Below are positions 12,339-21,964 of a stretch of 64,000 nucleotides of DNA, piece after piece. The notes beneath the pieces are model-generated. The model saw only the letters and a list, made by a program, of their open reading frames with translations, made no database searches and was not told where the DNA came from. Within the stretch, counting starts at the first letter, position 1. Each line of letters opens with the position of its first letter. The DNA lies in the NCBI GenBank assembly GCA_030374805.1, contig JARGSG010000225.1, positions 1 through 64,000 on the forward strand, written 5' to 3'. The DNA comes from Gracilaria gracilis (lineage: Eukaryota; Rhodophyta; Florideophyceae; Gracilariales; Gracilariaceae). Position numbers and translations under genes: made by a program.

Positions 12339-12578
12339 TAAAATATCTAAATAGATACAGCAATGCTGGGTGCACTGCCTCCGGCATGTCAGTGCTACAC
12401 GTGTGCTATTCACACTGGCTAAGCGGCGCCTCGAGCCGTGCAATCCACGTGTACATGTGTGGAAATTACCTCAGCGATGCGACACGCTAACAGCGGTGTA
12501 ACTCATATATATCTACTAACGCACGATGCCGAAATTAACTAAGTATCTCAAATCAAATCCAAGGAATTTTGTACTTCA
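12339..12578 (-). repeat. Outer retrotransposon 5' LTR, outer part
   Basis: This segment continues the LTR that breaks at 923. Its inverse aligns with 49055-49294 of the solo LTR. The presumed terminus is ...TTGTACTTCA at 12578, matching TGAAGGACAA at 49055. Sequence beyond 12578 no longer resembles the solo LTR and is host or older repeat DNA. Confidence 0.8.
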
Positions 12579-12619
12579 GAATCTCTGAAAAAGGTATACA
12601 TATTGGAAAGTGTGGCATC

Positions 12620-12982
12620 CTAATTGTATACCGCAAAGGCTGCACGTTCAATATCTTTCAGAGATGGAGATCGAGTTGGTTTTTTTGCCATGATTGGCAA
12701 AACCACACCTTCGAACTTAATGCAAGATACCCTGGCCTTCTTGTAACGTTGAATGATTGCGTCACCCGTTCGTTCATTGAATGAAAATTGAGGATGGTTC
12801 TTACGATTCTCGTTGTTTAACCCTTGAAAAAATTTAAGGACTTGTGCTTCAAAGACCTGTGTTTCTTTTCCTCGGCCAGATTTGGGATCTTCTGAAGCGG
12901 AAATGAATGTGCGACATGCTGCCATGGTATGCAATTCGCTTAATCCTTCTCCTGCTCCCATAGTAAGCAAATGCTGAGTCAA
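12620..12982 (-). pseudogene. Myb/SANT-like Harbinger partner gene, remnant
   Basis: A 120-codon minus-strand frame aligns with the Myb-like protein at 60456-61175 across its core: a segment ending in SASED, a FFQ/FES-type helix, an Arg-x-x-Asp/Ser-x-Ile-x-x-Arg helix, a KF-G block and an A-x-A-x-Y/F-N end. Proteins of this type accompany PIF/Harbinger transposases and help DNA binding or nuclear import. The usual N-terminal Trp region and C-terminal FxxxxxWxxL segment are missing, so it is a fragment. An overlapping frame up to 13163 on the same strand is not informative. Confidence 0.5.
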
Positions 12983-13387
12983 AAGCAGTATTTAAGTCAG
13001 ATGGGTGAAAGACCTGTATCAATTTTACTGCAGCTACCAGAATGGCACAAACCAAGTTTGTAGTGTGTCTTGCGATGGATTTTGCGCCATATTGACAATG
13101 AGTAGCATCAGTTGGCGCCAAATAGCTAGCAAGGAGAAAAAGGGAGATGGTCGATTGCAACATGAATGAGTGATGCGTTGAGTGCGTTGCAGTGGTTGGA
13201 TTGGAACTACATGAATCGGGTTACAAATCCACTGTTGTTGGACTGAAGGATGAGAGATTCCATTCCAAAATCCATTTCAATCTTTTCGGAAATGGATTGG
13301 AACAAATTGGTGGGGCAGGAAATCGCAATTTAAATCTAAAACTTAAATTAGAACGAGAAAATGGACCCTTGGTGGCCATGCCTTTAA

Positions 13388-13708
13388 AGATCATAACGTT
13401 ACTGTTATGGACTGGCCAGCGAAGAGCCTAGATCTCAACATTATTGAGAATGCGTGGGCTTGGCTGGCCAGGCACGTGTACGCTGACCACACTCAATTTG
13501 AGTCTGTGGAAGCGTTGGCCGACAAAGTGGAATATGTGTGGAATCAAATGCCTGATTTACTGGTTGAAAACCTGTACAGGTCTTTGCCTAACCGTTGATT
13601 ACAGTAGTGGAGAAAAAGGGAGGAATGACTGGCTATTAGATTGTTTCATGTGGTTTTTGTTCTTTATGCAGTTATAAAATTTCGCTGTGATAAATAAACT
13701 TCGTTTGC
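13388..13708 (+). mobile_element. Tc1-like transposon, 3' fragment
   Basis: About 320 bp match the 3' third of the Tc1 copy at 13934-15162, including the transposase end (DWPAKS, IEN, ARHVYADHTQFE) and the terminal AAACTTCGTTT. The 5' part is absent. The coding segment runs 13407-13598. Confidence 0.8.
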
Positions 13709-13933
13709 TTTATTGGCATTCGTTTTTTATTAGATTGCCTGTGCAGACTGTGTCGCTGACTGTACAATCCACGAAATTTCTATATCTCAGAGTAGGAATT
13801 CGTCTTTAATGTATTACACTTTACAGTTTTTGGCTCAAGTATCAATGAGATCAACGGCTTAGTACGCCAGCAATGCTGCGTGATAAGCTGAGCATTTGGC
13901 AGCAAAGCAAGTCCTCAAGAGACGAATAACGTC

Positions 13934-15162
13934 AAACGAAGTTTCTTTATACCAGCGAAACTTTATACCATCAAAAGCAGTTAAACCAAAAAGCACGCGC
14001 TTCTACAGTCCAATTTAAAAGTAAAGATCTCTCTAATAACTTTGCTACCTTGTACTCGATCCGTGTAGTCACTTCTCCTTTCACCTTGAAGCCCAAAATG
14101 CCTCGTGGTCTACTTTTATCAGACGTGGAAAAGGAACCAATCCTAGCGCAAGCCTCGCATGGAATATCGCACCAAGCCATCGCCGACGAACTGGGCCGGC
14201 ACCGTACTACAGTACAGCAATTTCTAATGAGGCCAGAGCGCATCCAAAAACGTTAATGGAAACTAAAAAACCAGAAGATATTTGCCGCGACCAAACGTAC
14301 GATTATTCAAGATGTTACTATGCACCAGTTTAGCTCGAAAGATGTCCAACAAAAGTATAATTTGAGCATCACCACTCGGCGAATTTAGTAGATCCTCACA
14401 GAAGTATCTTATGTTAAGTACAATAATATGAAGTCGGGCCTTTATATGAACCTTTAACACAAGAAAAAATGGTTTCGTTTGCCAAAAATAAGCTTTTATG
14501 CGACTTTATCAAATATAAGAAGGTTATATTTTTGGACGAGGAAAAGTGTAATCTTGATGGTGCAGATAGTTTAGCATCATATTGGCATGATTTAAGAAAG
14601 GAGCCAGAGATATTTTCTAAATGAGTGCAAGGAGAAAAGTCGCTCATGATATGAGGGTGCATTTTGTACTATGGTGCTGGATCTTTAACTGCCTTTGATA
14701 CTACAATAACATCTAAAAGTTAAATAGATGCATTGGAGAAGGATTTGTTGTCCTATGCTGCTGAAACACTGGGGGAAAATTGAGTGTTTATGCACGATGG
14801 GGCTAGTCTCCATCGCGCAAATGCTACCAAAAAGTGGCTTAGCGATCACAATGTCACTGTGATGGACTGGCCAGCGAAGAGCCCAGACCTCAATCCAATT
14901 GAGAATGTCTGGGCTTGGCTGGCCAGGCACGTCTACGCAGACCACACTCAATTTGAGTCGGTGGAAAAGTTGGCCGACAGGGTGGAATATGTGTGAAATC
15001 AAATGCCAGATTTACTGGTGGAAAATCTTTACAGGTCTGTACCGAAGCGTTTGATTACTGTAGTCGAGAAGAAGGGAGGAATGACGGGCTACTAGGCCAT
15101 TCTATGTTGTTTTCTTGTTTTATGCAGTTATAAAATTTCGCCGTTATATATAAACTTCGTTT
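13934..15162 (+). mobile_element. Tc1/mariner transposon, near full length, decayed
   Basis: A 1.23-kb element with terminal inverted repeats AAACGAAGTTT at 13934 and AAACTTCGTTT ending at 15162. Transposase pieces lie in order: an N-terminal helix-turn-helix starting MPRGLLLSD at 14098 with a GISHQAIADELGRHRTT helix, then the catalytic end at 14790-15060 with HDGAS...IEN. The spacing between Asp and Glu is 34 residues, the Tc1 type. Frameshifts and stops (for example at 14255 and 14995) make it inactive. Confidence 0.85.
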
Positions 15163-15485
15163 TCTATTTGTGCCTGCGCTCTGAATTTGCTGCGCGTATG
15201 GTAACGTCCTTTTATCTACACTATGGTCTACGGTCTATTCTGCTGCTGAGAAATTATCTTTGTCGTAGGGAGTCAGTTCTCGACGCATTGGTAGGATTGG
15301 CGTTTCGAGGTATAGAAATTTCGTGGAGTGTACTTGCCACTGTTTGGAACAAAACGTTTGTTTTTTATTGAAAAAACTGTGGCAAGCCGTGGTTATGTCC
15401 GGAGAAGAGGGCAGACGATGATAGAATTGGTGTGTGTGTGTGGGCGTGCGAAGCGGCAAACGCGGGGCGCGTCGGTCTGGTGGCG

Positions 15486-16634
15486 ATGCGCGTGGTGGCG
15501 CGCGCACCGCTGCGAGTAGTGAGCAACGCAGCGCGCATCCAGCTGCGGACGTGCGCGGCGCGGCGGCAGCGGCAGCGGCAGCGGCGCGGCGCGCCAGCAG
15601 CCACGATGAGCGCGCGCGACAGCGACGGTGACGGCAATGGCGACGTGGACGTGGACGTGGACAAGGACGACTACGACTACAACGAAGAGTCGACCGACAC
15701 GCTGCTGGCGCACTTTTGCGCACACGCGCCGGCGCTGGACGGGCGCAGCCACAAGGGGCAGCACGGGCGGCTGCTAGTAGTGGGCGGCAGCGCGCTCTAC
15801 TGCGGCGCGCCGTACTTTGCGGCGATCGGCGCGCTGCGCGGCGGCGCCGAGCTGGTGTCAGTGGTATGCGCGGCGGCGGCAGCGCCCGCCATCAAGTCAT
15901 ACTCGCCCGACCTGATGGTGTACCCCGGGCTGCACTACCTGGCCGACGAGCAGCTGGACCCGCTCGGGCGCGCCGACGCGGTGGTGGTCGGGCCCGGGCT
16001 CGGGCGCGGCGACGACGCGGTGACGGCGTTCGAACGCGTGTTGAGACGCGCGTTGGCGGACGATATGCCGCTGGTGGTGGACGCCGACGCGCTGTGGATG
16101 CTCGCGCAGCGCGCAGAGCTGAGGCGGCTACTGGCGCACGCGCGGCCGCAGCGCGCCGGCGCGCTGCTGCTCACGCCCAACGCGCCGGAGCTGCGGCGGC
16201 TGCTGCGCGCCACGCACGCGCGCTCGGCGGCCGCGCTGGCGGCCGCGCTGGGCGCCGAGAGCGCGGCCGCGCTGGGCGCCGAGAGCGCGGCCGCGCCGGT
16301 GGTGGTGGTGGCCAAGGCGCGCGTGGACGCGGTGACGGCGCGCACGCTGCGCGCAAGCGTGGCGGACGCCGGCGCGCTCAAGCGCGTGGGCGGCCAGGGC
16401 GACGTGCTGGCCGGGCTGCTGGGCGTGTTTGCGCTGTGGATGACGCGCGGCGTGCGCCACGACGCGGACGCTTCGGCGCGACAGCGCGCCGCCGTGGCGG
16501 CGGCCGTGGCGGCGTGCACCGTCACCAGACGCGCCGCGCGCATGGCGTTCCTGCGACATGGCCGCGCTATGGTGGCGTCCGACGCGCTGCCGCTGCTGCG
16601 CGACGCGCTGCGCAGCGTGTTGCGCGATGGATAG
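15486..16634 (+). CDS. NAXD: ATP/ADP-dependent NAD(P)HX dehydratase
   Basis: This enzyme repairs hydrated NADH and NADPH with ATP (ADP in bacteria). The 382-residue reading has the carbohydrate-kinase-like YjeF C-terminal fold: SHKGQHGRLLVVGGS (88-102), VVVGPGLG (166-173), VVDADALW (197-204), LTPN (229-232) and GGQGDVLAG (302-310), the last being the eukaryotic form of the nucleotide-binding loop. I chose the ATG at 15486 because the first 40 residues are Arg-rich without acidic residues, like a mitochondrial or plastid presequence. ATGs at 15432 and 15606 are also in frame. Residues near 250-270 contain a tandem LGAESAAA duplication absent from the family core. No intron is evident. Stop is TAG. 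Confidence 0.9.
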   Translation: MRVVARAPLRVVSNAARIQLRTCAARRQRQRQRRGAPAATMSARDSDGDGNGDVDVDVDKDDYDYNEESTDTLLAHFCAHAPALDGRSHKGQHGRLLVVGGSALYCGAPYFAAIGALRGGAELVSVVCAAAAAPAIKSYSPDLMVYPGLHYLADEQLDPLGRADAVVVGPGLGRGDDAVTAFERVLRRALADDMPLVVDADALWMLAQRAELRRLLAHARPQRAGALLLTPNAPELRRLLRATHARSAAALAAALGAESAAALGAESAAAPVVVVAKARVDAVTARTLRASVADAGALKRVGGQGDVLAGLLGVFALWMTRGVRHDADASARQRAAVAAAVAACTVTRRAARMAFLRHGRAMVASDALPLLRDALRSVLRDG

Positions 16635-16764
16635 ATGCGCGCCACTCGTTTGTTTGCCACTGGTGTCTGTCTAACGGTTGGTGTCTTTCTTGTAGGCAAC
16701 TCTTCCGACCCTCCCCTCCCCGTCCCCGTCCTCCACCCTCTCTGTCCTCTCTCCCCCACCCGTC

Positions 16765-17397
16765 ATGGCCGCGTCGTTGCGTGCTGCCGCGTTCAGCGCG
16801 TCGCTGCCAGTCGTCGCCACGGCCCGAGTGCGCACTACCACCGCCGCCGCCGCGCTGGCGCGCCAGCGCTTCGCGCTGCCGCCGCCGTCGCGAGCACAAA
16901 CAGCGCCACAGCTGCCGCCCATGGTGCGCATGAGCGCCACACAAGCGCCGCGCCCGCCGCGCAGCACGTCGCCCGCCGCGGACGTCGACAACGCGCAGCT
17001 CACGCTGCTGTACGACGGCGAGTGCCCGCTGTGCGTCAAGGAGGTCAACTTCCTGCGCGCGCGCTCGGAGCGGCGCGGAAACACCCTCCGCTTCGTGGAC
17101 ATCTCTGCGCGCGACTACGACGCGCCCGCGCACCAGCACATCTCGTACGAGCGCGCCATGCGCGCCATCCACGCCATCACGAGCGACGGCCGCGTCGTGG
17201 TCGGCGTGCCCGTGTTCCGCCTCGCGTACCAAGCCGTCGGCCTGGGCTGGGTGTACGCCGCGACTGCGCTGCCGCCCGTCGGCTGGCTGCTTGACCGCGC
17301 GTACGCGCTGTGGGCTAGTCGACGCCTGTCCATGACGGCGCGCCCGCCGCTGGAGGCGCTGCTGCGCATGCGCGCCGACGACAAGCTGTGCAAGTAA
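16765..17397 (+). CDS. DCC family (DUF393) thioredoxin-like protein, likely organellar
   Basis: The 210-residue protein carries the family signature YDGECPLC at residues 83-90, with a CxxC pair at 87 and 90, followed by a FLRAR segment and FVDI. DUF393 proteins are predicted thiol-disulfide oxidoreductases of unknown substrate. The first 70 residues are rich in Ala, Arg, Ser and Thr and precede the domain, as expected of a plastid or mitochondrial transit peptide. A GVPVFR segment and a hydrophobic GWVYAATALPPVGWLL stretch follow. The ATG at 16765 is the first after a C/T-rich leader. It lies 130 bp downstream of the NAD(P)HX dehydratase gene on the same strand and faces the next gene tail to tail. 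Confidence 0.85.
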   Translation: MAASLRAAAFSASLPVVATARVRTTTAAAALARQRFALPPPSRAQTAPQLPPMVRMSATQAPRPPRSTSPAADVDNAQLTLLYDGECPLCVKEVNFLRARSERRGNTLRFVDISARDYDAPAHQHISYERAMRAIHAITSDGRVVVGVPVFRLAYQAVGLGWVYAATALPPVGWLLDRAYALWASRRLSMTARPPLEALLRMRADDKLCK

Positions 17398-17412
17398 ACA
17401 TCCTCGCGCTCC

Positions 17413-17697
17413 TCACGGCGTGCGCATTGCGTCCTGTTGTTGCTGTTGTTGTTGTTGTTGTGGTTGCGGCGGCCGCGGCGGCGGCTGCCACGGCAGCCGC
17501 CCCGTGCGCCGCCGGAACAGCAGCGCGCCTAGCGCGCCCAGCGAGAGCGCCACCGCCGTGAAGCCCAGCACGGAGATCACCACCACGCGCGGCACCCACG
17601 CCGCTGCCGACTGCTGCAGCTCGTCGGCCGCCGGCGGCGGCGGCGTCACCATCGGCTGCACCACGCGCCCCATCGCCTGCATCGTCGCGCGCCCCAT
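17413..17697 (-). CDS. Small single-pass membrane protein with polyQ tail
   Basis: The 94-residue reading from the ATG at 17697 has a Pro-rich luminal or cytosolic head, one clear hydrophobic helix (RVVVISVLGFTAVALSLG, then ALGALLFRRR), and a Pro/Gln tail with nine consecutive Gln. The basic RRR just after the helix suggests the C-terminus is cytosolic. No family was recognised. The stop is 15 bp from the stop of the DCC gene. Longer in-frame readings up to 17874 are Arg-rich and look non-coding. Confidence 0.55.
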   Translation of the reverse strand: MGRATMQAMGRVVQPMVTPPPPAADELQQSAAAWVPRVVVISVLGFTAVALSLGALGALLFRRRTGRLPWQPPPRPPQPQQQQQQQQQDAMRTP

Positions 17698-18012
17698 GCG
17701 CCCAGCCCTCTTCTTCGTTGCGCCTTGCTCTCTCTCGCGCGCGCGCGCTGCTGTGCGCCCCGCCGCCCGCTTTGCTCGCGCTGCCACACTTCGTCCTCGT
17801 CTTCGTCCTCGTCCTCGTCCTCCTCCACGTCCACAGCGCGCGCGCCGCGTGGCATACGCGCACACGCGGCGCACACGCGCTCCAGCTGGCGCGCCAGCTG
17901 GCGCCAGAACGGCGTGAAAAGCGAAACGCCTCTGCAGCCACCGCGCGCAGTGGCCACACTTTTGGCGTCACCACCGTCCACCCGCATCCGTCGAGTGTTG
18001 CGCGCGCGCCAA

Positions 18013-18456
18013 ATGCTGCGCCGCTCGCCGCCACCGCCGCCATCGTCGCCTCCGCCGCCGCCGCGGGGGGTGCGCAAGCGCGCGCGCCGCCGCCGCGCGC
18101 GCGCGTGGGCGCACGTGGCGCCGGGAAGCATGCTGGAGCGCCGTCTTCGTCGCCTGCTGCGCCCCGCGCCCAACGTGATGGTCAACGCGTTGCTGCTGCG
18201 CGACGCGCCCGTCAAACCACGCCGCCGGCTGCACGACACGCAGCGCGCGTGTCCGGAGGAGGAAGTGTTGCAGCAGCTGCCGCCGTTGCAGCTTAGCCAG
18301 ATGTCGGATGCGGTGGACATTTTGTTGAGAGCGAGTGAGAGTCAGCACCAGGACGACGCCGCGGAGCCCGTTGAACAGCAACAACCACAGTCACAGCCAC
18401 AAGCACAACGACAACGACAACGACAACGACAACAACAACAACAACAACAACCGTAA
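18013..18456 (+). CDS. Unknown protein with basic and polyQ regions
   Basis: A 147-residue reading from the ATG at 18013; an upstream start at 17725 and an internal ATG at 18130 are also in frame. After a Pro-run and an Arg-rich patch, residues 40-110 look like folded protein (MLERRLRRLLRP, VMVNALLLRDAP, VLQQLPPLQLSQM, VDILLRASES), and codons there are GC-rich at third positions. The C-terminus alternates Gln, Arg and Pro, then ends in seven Gln from CAA repeats. It is divergent from the membrane protein at 17413-17697. No family was recognised; existence as a gene is moderately supported. Confidence 0.45.
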   Translation: MLRRSPPPPPSSPPPPPRGVRKRARRRRARAWAHVAPGSMLERRLRRLLRPAPNVMVNALLLRDAPVKPRRRLHDTQRACPEEEVLQQLPPLQLSQMSDAVDILLRASESQHQDDAAEPVEQQQPQSQPQAQRQRQRQRQQQQQQQP

Positions 18457-18609
18457 ATGGTGCCAAAGCTTTTACAGCCCAAATCGATACGCACTTCGAG
18501 GTACACCAACGCTGTCGCACTGCATATATGTACCAACGTAGCGGTCATAGTTAGTTGTCTATTAGCATCTATAATGTGCAGCTCCCTTGTTTCAATCATA
18601 TACAGTGCT

Positions 18610-20247
18610 TCAATTCTTTGATCGTCGCTTCGCAATAGCGCGCCTCTTGCGCGCGTTCATCACCTCCTTCACGCTTTCGCCACCCGTCAAGTGCTCCAGC
18701 AACAGCTGTTGCTGCTCATGCGCCAACTTGTCACTATTCTTCCACACTGATCTCACCCTCTTGCTCACCAGCCGCGCATTCTCCTCGCCCAACAGCTTGA
18801 CCAGCCTGGACGTAGAGCGGCTGCGAATGATGTGCGCCACCGCGCTGTTCACCTTGAACAGTACGTCGTGCAGCAACTCATTGGGCAATATGCTGCGAAG
18901 CTGCGCGTCACAGCGCGCAGTGTGCTCATCATCCGCCGCGCCCAGCTTCATCTTGGTGATGTACAGCGCGCACAGGTCCTTGAGCGTGCGCGCCACCGTC
19001 TGCAGATCGCTGCAATCGTTGCCCAGCTTGAGCGCAATCTTGTAGTACTTTTCGGCCTTGAGCAGGTCCTTTGGCAACGTATCGCTCATGCCTTCCTCGT
19101 ACGCGGCGCCCAGGTTGTATGCGCACTTTGGGCAGCCCTTTCTCGCGCCCTGCCGATAGTAGAACAACGCCTTGTCATAGTCCACGCGCTGCGGAAAGCG
19201 CATGCCCATGCCGGTCTCGTAGTGCGTGCCCAGGTTGTCAAACGCGTGCAGCGAGCCTGCGTGGATGGCGCGCAAGTAGTAGTGCACCACCGAGTCAAAG
19301 TCGGCGTGCAGGCCGCCGTACTGCTGCGCGTACGACGTGCCCAGGTCGTTGAGCGCATCCGGGTCGTCGGCGGCGGCGGCCTTCTTGTACAGCGACACGA
19401 TGAAGCGCTCGCGCGCGTGGCGCTCTTTGGGCACGTCGGCCGCAAAGCTGACGCTGCGATCCAGCTGCGGGTACTCGTAGCGGTGCGCCAGAAAGACGAG
19501 CGCGCGCGCACAGCCGTCGTCAGCGGCCTTGAGCACCAGCTGCTTGCCCAGCGACGCCTTGGCCGCATCGCCGTGCACGGGCTCCATGGTGAGCATGAGG
19601 CGGCCTTTAAGGAAGAGCGGCAGCGGGTGGTGCGGCGCGGCCTCGAAGCACGACAGCGCCTCCTGCAGCACTGCGCGCGGCACGAACAGCCCGTTGCGAC
19701 CGTAGTGCAGGAACGACAGCAGCAGCTCGCCCTTGAGACAGTGCGCCAGCACGTTGTGCGGCGAGCGCGCGATGACGTGATGTAGCACGCCTAGCGCGAC
19801 GTAGCGCGCGGCCATGCGGTGGCCGCGACGACCCACCGGCCCGTGCTCCAGCTGGCGCGCCAGCGACAGCAGCGTGGCGTCGCGCAGCTTGAGGCGTAGC
19901 ACGCAGTCCAGCGCGAAGGGCGGGTAGTCGCACGCCAGCTTGAGCAGCGTGTGCACGGGCATTGCGCGCAGCATGGGTGCCAACAGCGACGAGAAGCGCG
20001 TGTGCTGAGGCGACGGCACGGAGAGGCGCGCCGGCAGCGGGCCGTACGGCACGCCGAGTCGCATGGCCAGCGACGGCGTTGACGCCGGCAAGTCGTCGTC
20101 CGCCGCGGCCTTGAGACGCGCGGCGCCGCGGCGGCGGCGCGACGACGCGAAGCTGCGCTGCGATGACATGGGTGTGTGCGTTGGTCGCGCCGCGGAAGAC
20201 GCGGAAGACGCGGAAGACGCACGCGCCGCGGATCTGCGAGCATGCAT
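18610..20247 (-). CDS. Sel1-like repeat protein, probably organelle-targeted
   Basis: The 545-residue reading starts at the ATG at 20247; a longer frame reaches 20301 but has no ATG. The first 45 residues are rich in Arg, Ala and Ser with no acidic residues, like a transit peptide. Residues 200-440 hold Sel1/TPR-like helical repeats: A-x-x-FLA-x-R-Y, DA-x-x-DLGTSYAQ, AFDNLGTHYETG, CAYNLGAAYEEG, each followed by a YY helix (VVHYYLRAI, LFYYRQGA, EKYYKIAL). Such repeats scaffold protein complexes. The C-terminal 60 residues are basic (NARKRRAIAKRRSKN). It shares a roughly 200-bp region with the divergent gene starting at 20449. Specific partners cannot be told from the sequence. Confidence 0.8.
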   Translation of the reverse strand: MHARRSAARASSASSASSAARPTHTPMSSQRSFASSRRRRGAARLKAAADDDLPASTPSLAMRLGVPYGPLPARLSVPSPQHTRFSSLLAPMLRAMPVHTLLKLACDYPPFALDCVLRLKLRDATLLSLARQLEHGPVGRRGHRMAARYVALGVLHHVIARSPHNVLAHCLKGELLLSFLHYGRNGLFVPRAVLQEALSCFEAAPHHPLPLFLKGRLMLTMEPVHGDAAKASLGKQLVLKAADDGCARALVFLAHRYEYPQLDRSVSFAADVPKERHARERFIVSLYKKAAAADDPDALNDLGTSYAQQYGGLHADFDSVVHYYLRAIHAGSLHAFDNLGTHYETGMGMRFPQRVDYDKALFYYRQGARKGCPKCAYNLGAAYEEGMSDTLPKDLLKAEKYYKIALKLGNDCSDLQTVARTLKDLCALYITKMKLGAADDEHTARCDAQLRSILPNELLHDVLFKVNSAVAHIIRSRSTSRLVKLLGEENARLVSKRVRSVWKNSDKLAHEQQQLLLEHLTGGESVKEVMNARKRRAIAKRRSKN

Positions 20248-20448
20248 TGCAGCTGCAGCAAGTTGCCGGGTGGCGCTACGCGAAGAAAAAAAAGGCGCCA
20301 AAACGCCAACCGGAACGGGCGAACCGAAACAGGCGTGCAGGCGCCAACGCCGTGCCGCCCTTAACGCGCCACCGCCCCAAAGTGCCCAACGCTCGCCCCT
20401 CCTCCGTCACCTTTTGCTCCCATCGCCGCCGTCGCTGCCCGCACCGCC

Positions 20449-21591
20449 ATGGCCGCCGTCGCCCCTGCCCCCGCCGACCGTACCACCGCCGACCATTCCG
20501 ACTGCCCCTACGCGTCGCTGCCGGACGCCGCCAGCGTCGATCTGCAGGTGGTGGTGCACTTTGTGCTGGTGTTCCACGCCGCCATCCAGCTGCCGCCGCA
20601 CGAGCTGCGCTACCCCTCGCTAGAGCACTCGCTCCTGCTTGCGCGCGGCGCGGCGTACGACGCGCTCACAGCGTTCGTGTCCGGGCGACGCGCAGCCTCC
20701 GCGGCGCGCACCCGCACGCGGCTGGCGCCGCTGTCGCGCGCGGAGCGCGCGCACGCGCTGCGCGCTGCCGTGGAGCGCGCGGCGGCGGCGGGTGCCGTGC
20801 GCGCCGCGTGCGTGAACGGCGCGGCCGTCGCGCCGTTCGCGCGGCTTGCCGCGGGTGTGCGCGACTCGCGCCGACGCTCTTACGTGTGGCTGCGCGGGCC
20901 GCATGAAGGCAGCGCGCGCTTTGTGGTTGGCGGCCGACGATTGCTGGCGCATGACGCGCTGCTGCGCGGACATGTGCGCGAGCTGGCGGGTACCATGCTG
21001 CGCGCCGATGTCGTGGCCGCTTCGTGGCTGTCGTCGCGCGCGCAGCGCGCGCGCCGCGCCGCCGCCGAGGCGGAAGCGGCCGCCGAGGCGGAGGCGGAAG
21101 CGGCCGCCGAGGCGGAGGCGGAAGCGGCCGCCGTCGAGCAGCAGCGGCGCGCGGCGGCGCGCAAGCTCGCGGACCAAGGCGGTCGGACGGGCTGCGAGCG
21201 CAGCGACAGTGACAGCGGGCGCAGCGACAACGACAGCGGGCGCAGCGACAACGACAGCGGGCGCAGCGACAACGACAGCGGGCGCAGCGACAGCGAGCAG
21301 CACAGCAGCGACGAAGACTGGGTGCAGCAGCACATACTCGGCGAGCGCGAGAGTGGCGCGCCCACCGTGAGCGGCCGCCGCCATGTGAGCGCCCCTGCCG
21401 CCGCGTCGGCGCGCACGCTGCGCGCTCAGCGCCGCCTGCGCGCGCGCTACGGCGCGCCGCAGTCGCCGTCGTCGTCGTCGTCGTCGTCGTCGTCGCGCGG
21501 CCGCGTGCGCAAGGCCGACAAGTCGCAGCGGCAGCGCCGGCTGGAACGATGCGCGCGCAGAGCGGCGCTTCGCGAGCAACTAAAGCTGTGA
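20449..21591 (+). CDS. Unknown repeat-rich acidic/basic protein
   Basis: The 380-residue protein is divergent from the Sel1 gene. The N-terminal 190 residues look folded (VDLQVVVHFVLVFHAAIQL, LRYPSLEHSLLLARGAAYDAL, SYVWLRGP, ARFVVGGRRLLAHDALLRGH). Then come an EAEAEAAA repeat of about 30 residues, four to five copies of the 7-residue unit SDNDSGR encoded by a 21-bp minisatellite (21190-21290), an acidic SDEDW segment, a run of nine Ser encoded by a TCG repeat, and a very basic C-terminus. The composition suggests a nuclear or RNA-binding protein, but no domain was recognised. Confidence 0.65.
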   Translation: MAAVAPAPADRTTADHSDCPYASLPDAASVDLQVVVHFVLVFHAAIQLPPHELRYPSLEHSLLLARGAAYDALTAFVSGRRAASAARTRTRLAPLSRAERAHALRAAVERAAAAGAVRAACVNGAAVAPFARLAAGVRDSRRRSYVWLRGPHEGSARFVVGGRRLLAHDALLRGHVRELAGTMLRADVVAASWLSSRAQRARRAAAEAEAAAEAEAEAAAEAEAEAAAVEQQRRAAARKLADQGGRTGCERSDSDSGRSDNDSGRSDNDSGRSDNDSGRSDSEQHSSDEDWVQQHILGERESGAPTVSGRRHVSAPAAASARTLRAQRRLRARYGAPQSPSSSSSSSSSRGRVRKADKSQRQRRLERCARRAALREQLKL

Positions 21592-21964
21592 CCTCGCTGC
21601 GACAGCGCAGCGTGTGCTCTGCACCGCTGCACGGCGCGCTGCAAATTTTGCTGCGTGCCCATCCAGTGCGAGCACTCGCGTCCCGCTGTTGGTGGCTGCC
21701 TCCCCCTTGGCGTTTACCTTCATAGACCAGTGCCGCGTCTCTGCCTGTGCACTTCGTCACTTCAAACTTTTATCCACCACATATTGTATCTACCTTCGTA
21801 CTTCGTTCGTTCGTACTTTATTCCACCTCACACCTTTCCCAAGCTCGTATTTGCTGCCCTTGTTTGCGCTGCCCTGCCCTGCCCGTCATCGCCCCCCAAC
21901 CTCCCACCTCCGCTCCGCCAAAAGTTTGCCTTCTTCCGCGAACGTATCGCTCCCCGTGTGCAGC

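Noticed and set aside
15235..16759. Several minus-strand frames opposite the NAD(P)HX dehydratase
   Set aside because: The plus-strand frame carries all family motifs; the opposite frames are shadows.
20620..21760. Long minus-strand frames opposite the repeat-rich gene
   Set aside because: GC-rich DNA with few stops yields long shadow frames. Their translations are Arg/Ala runs, and the plus-strand frame has a better start and composition.
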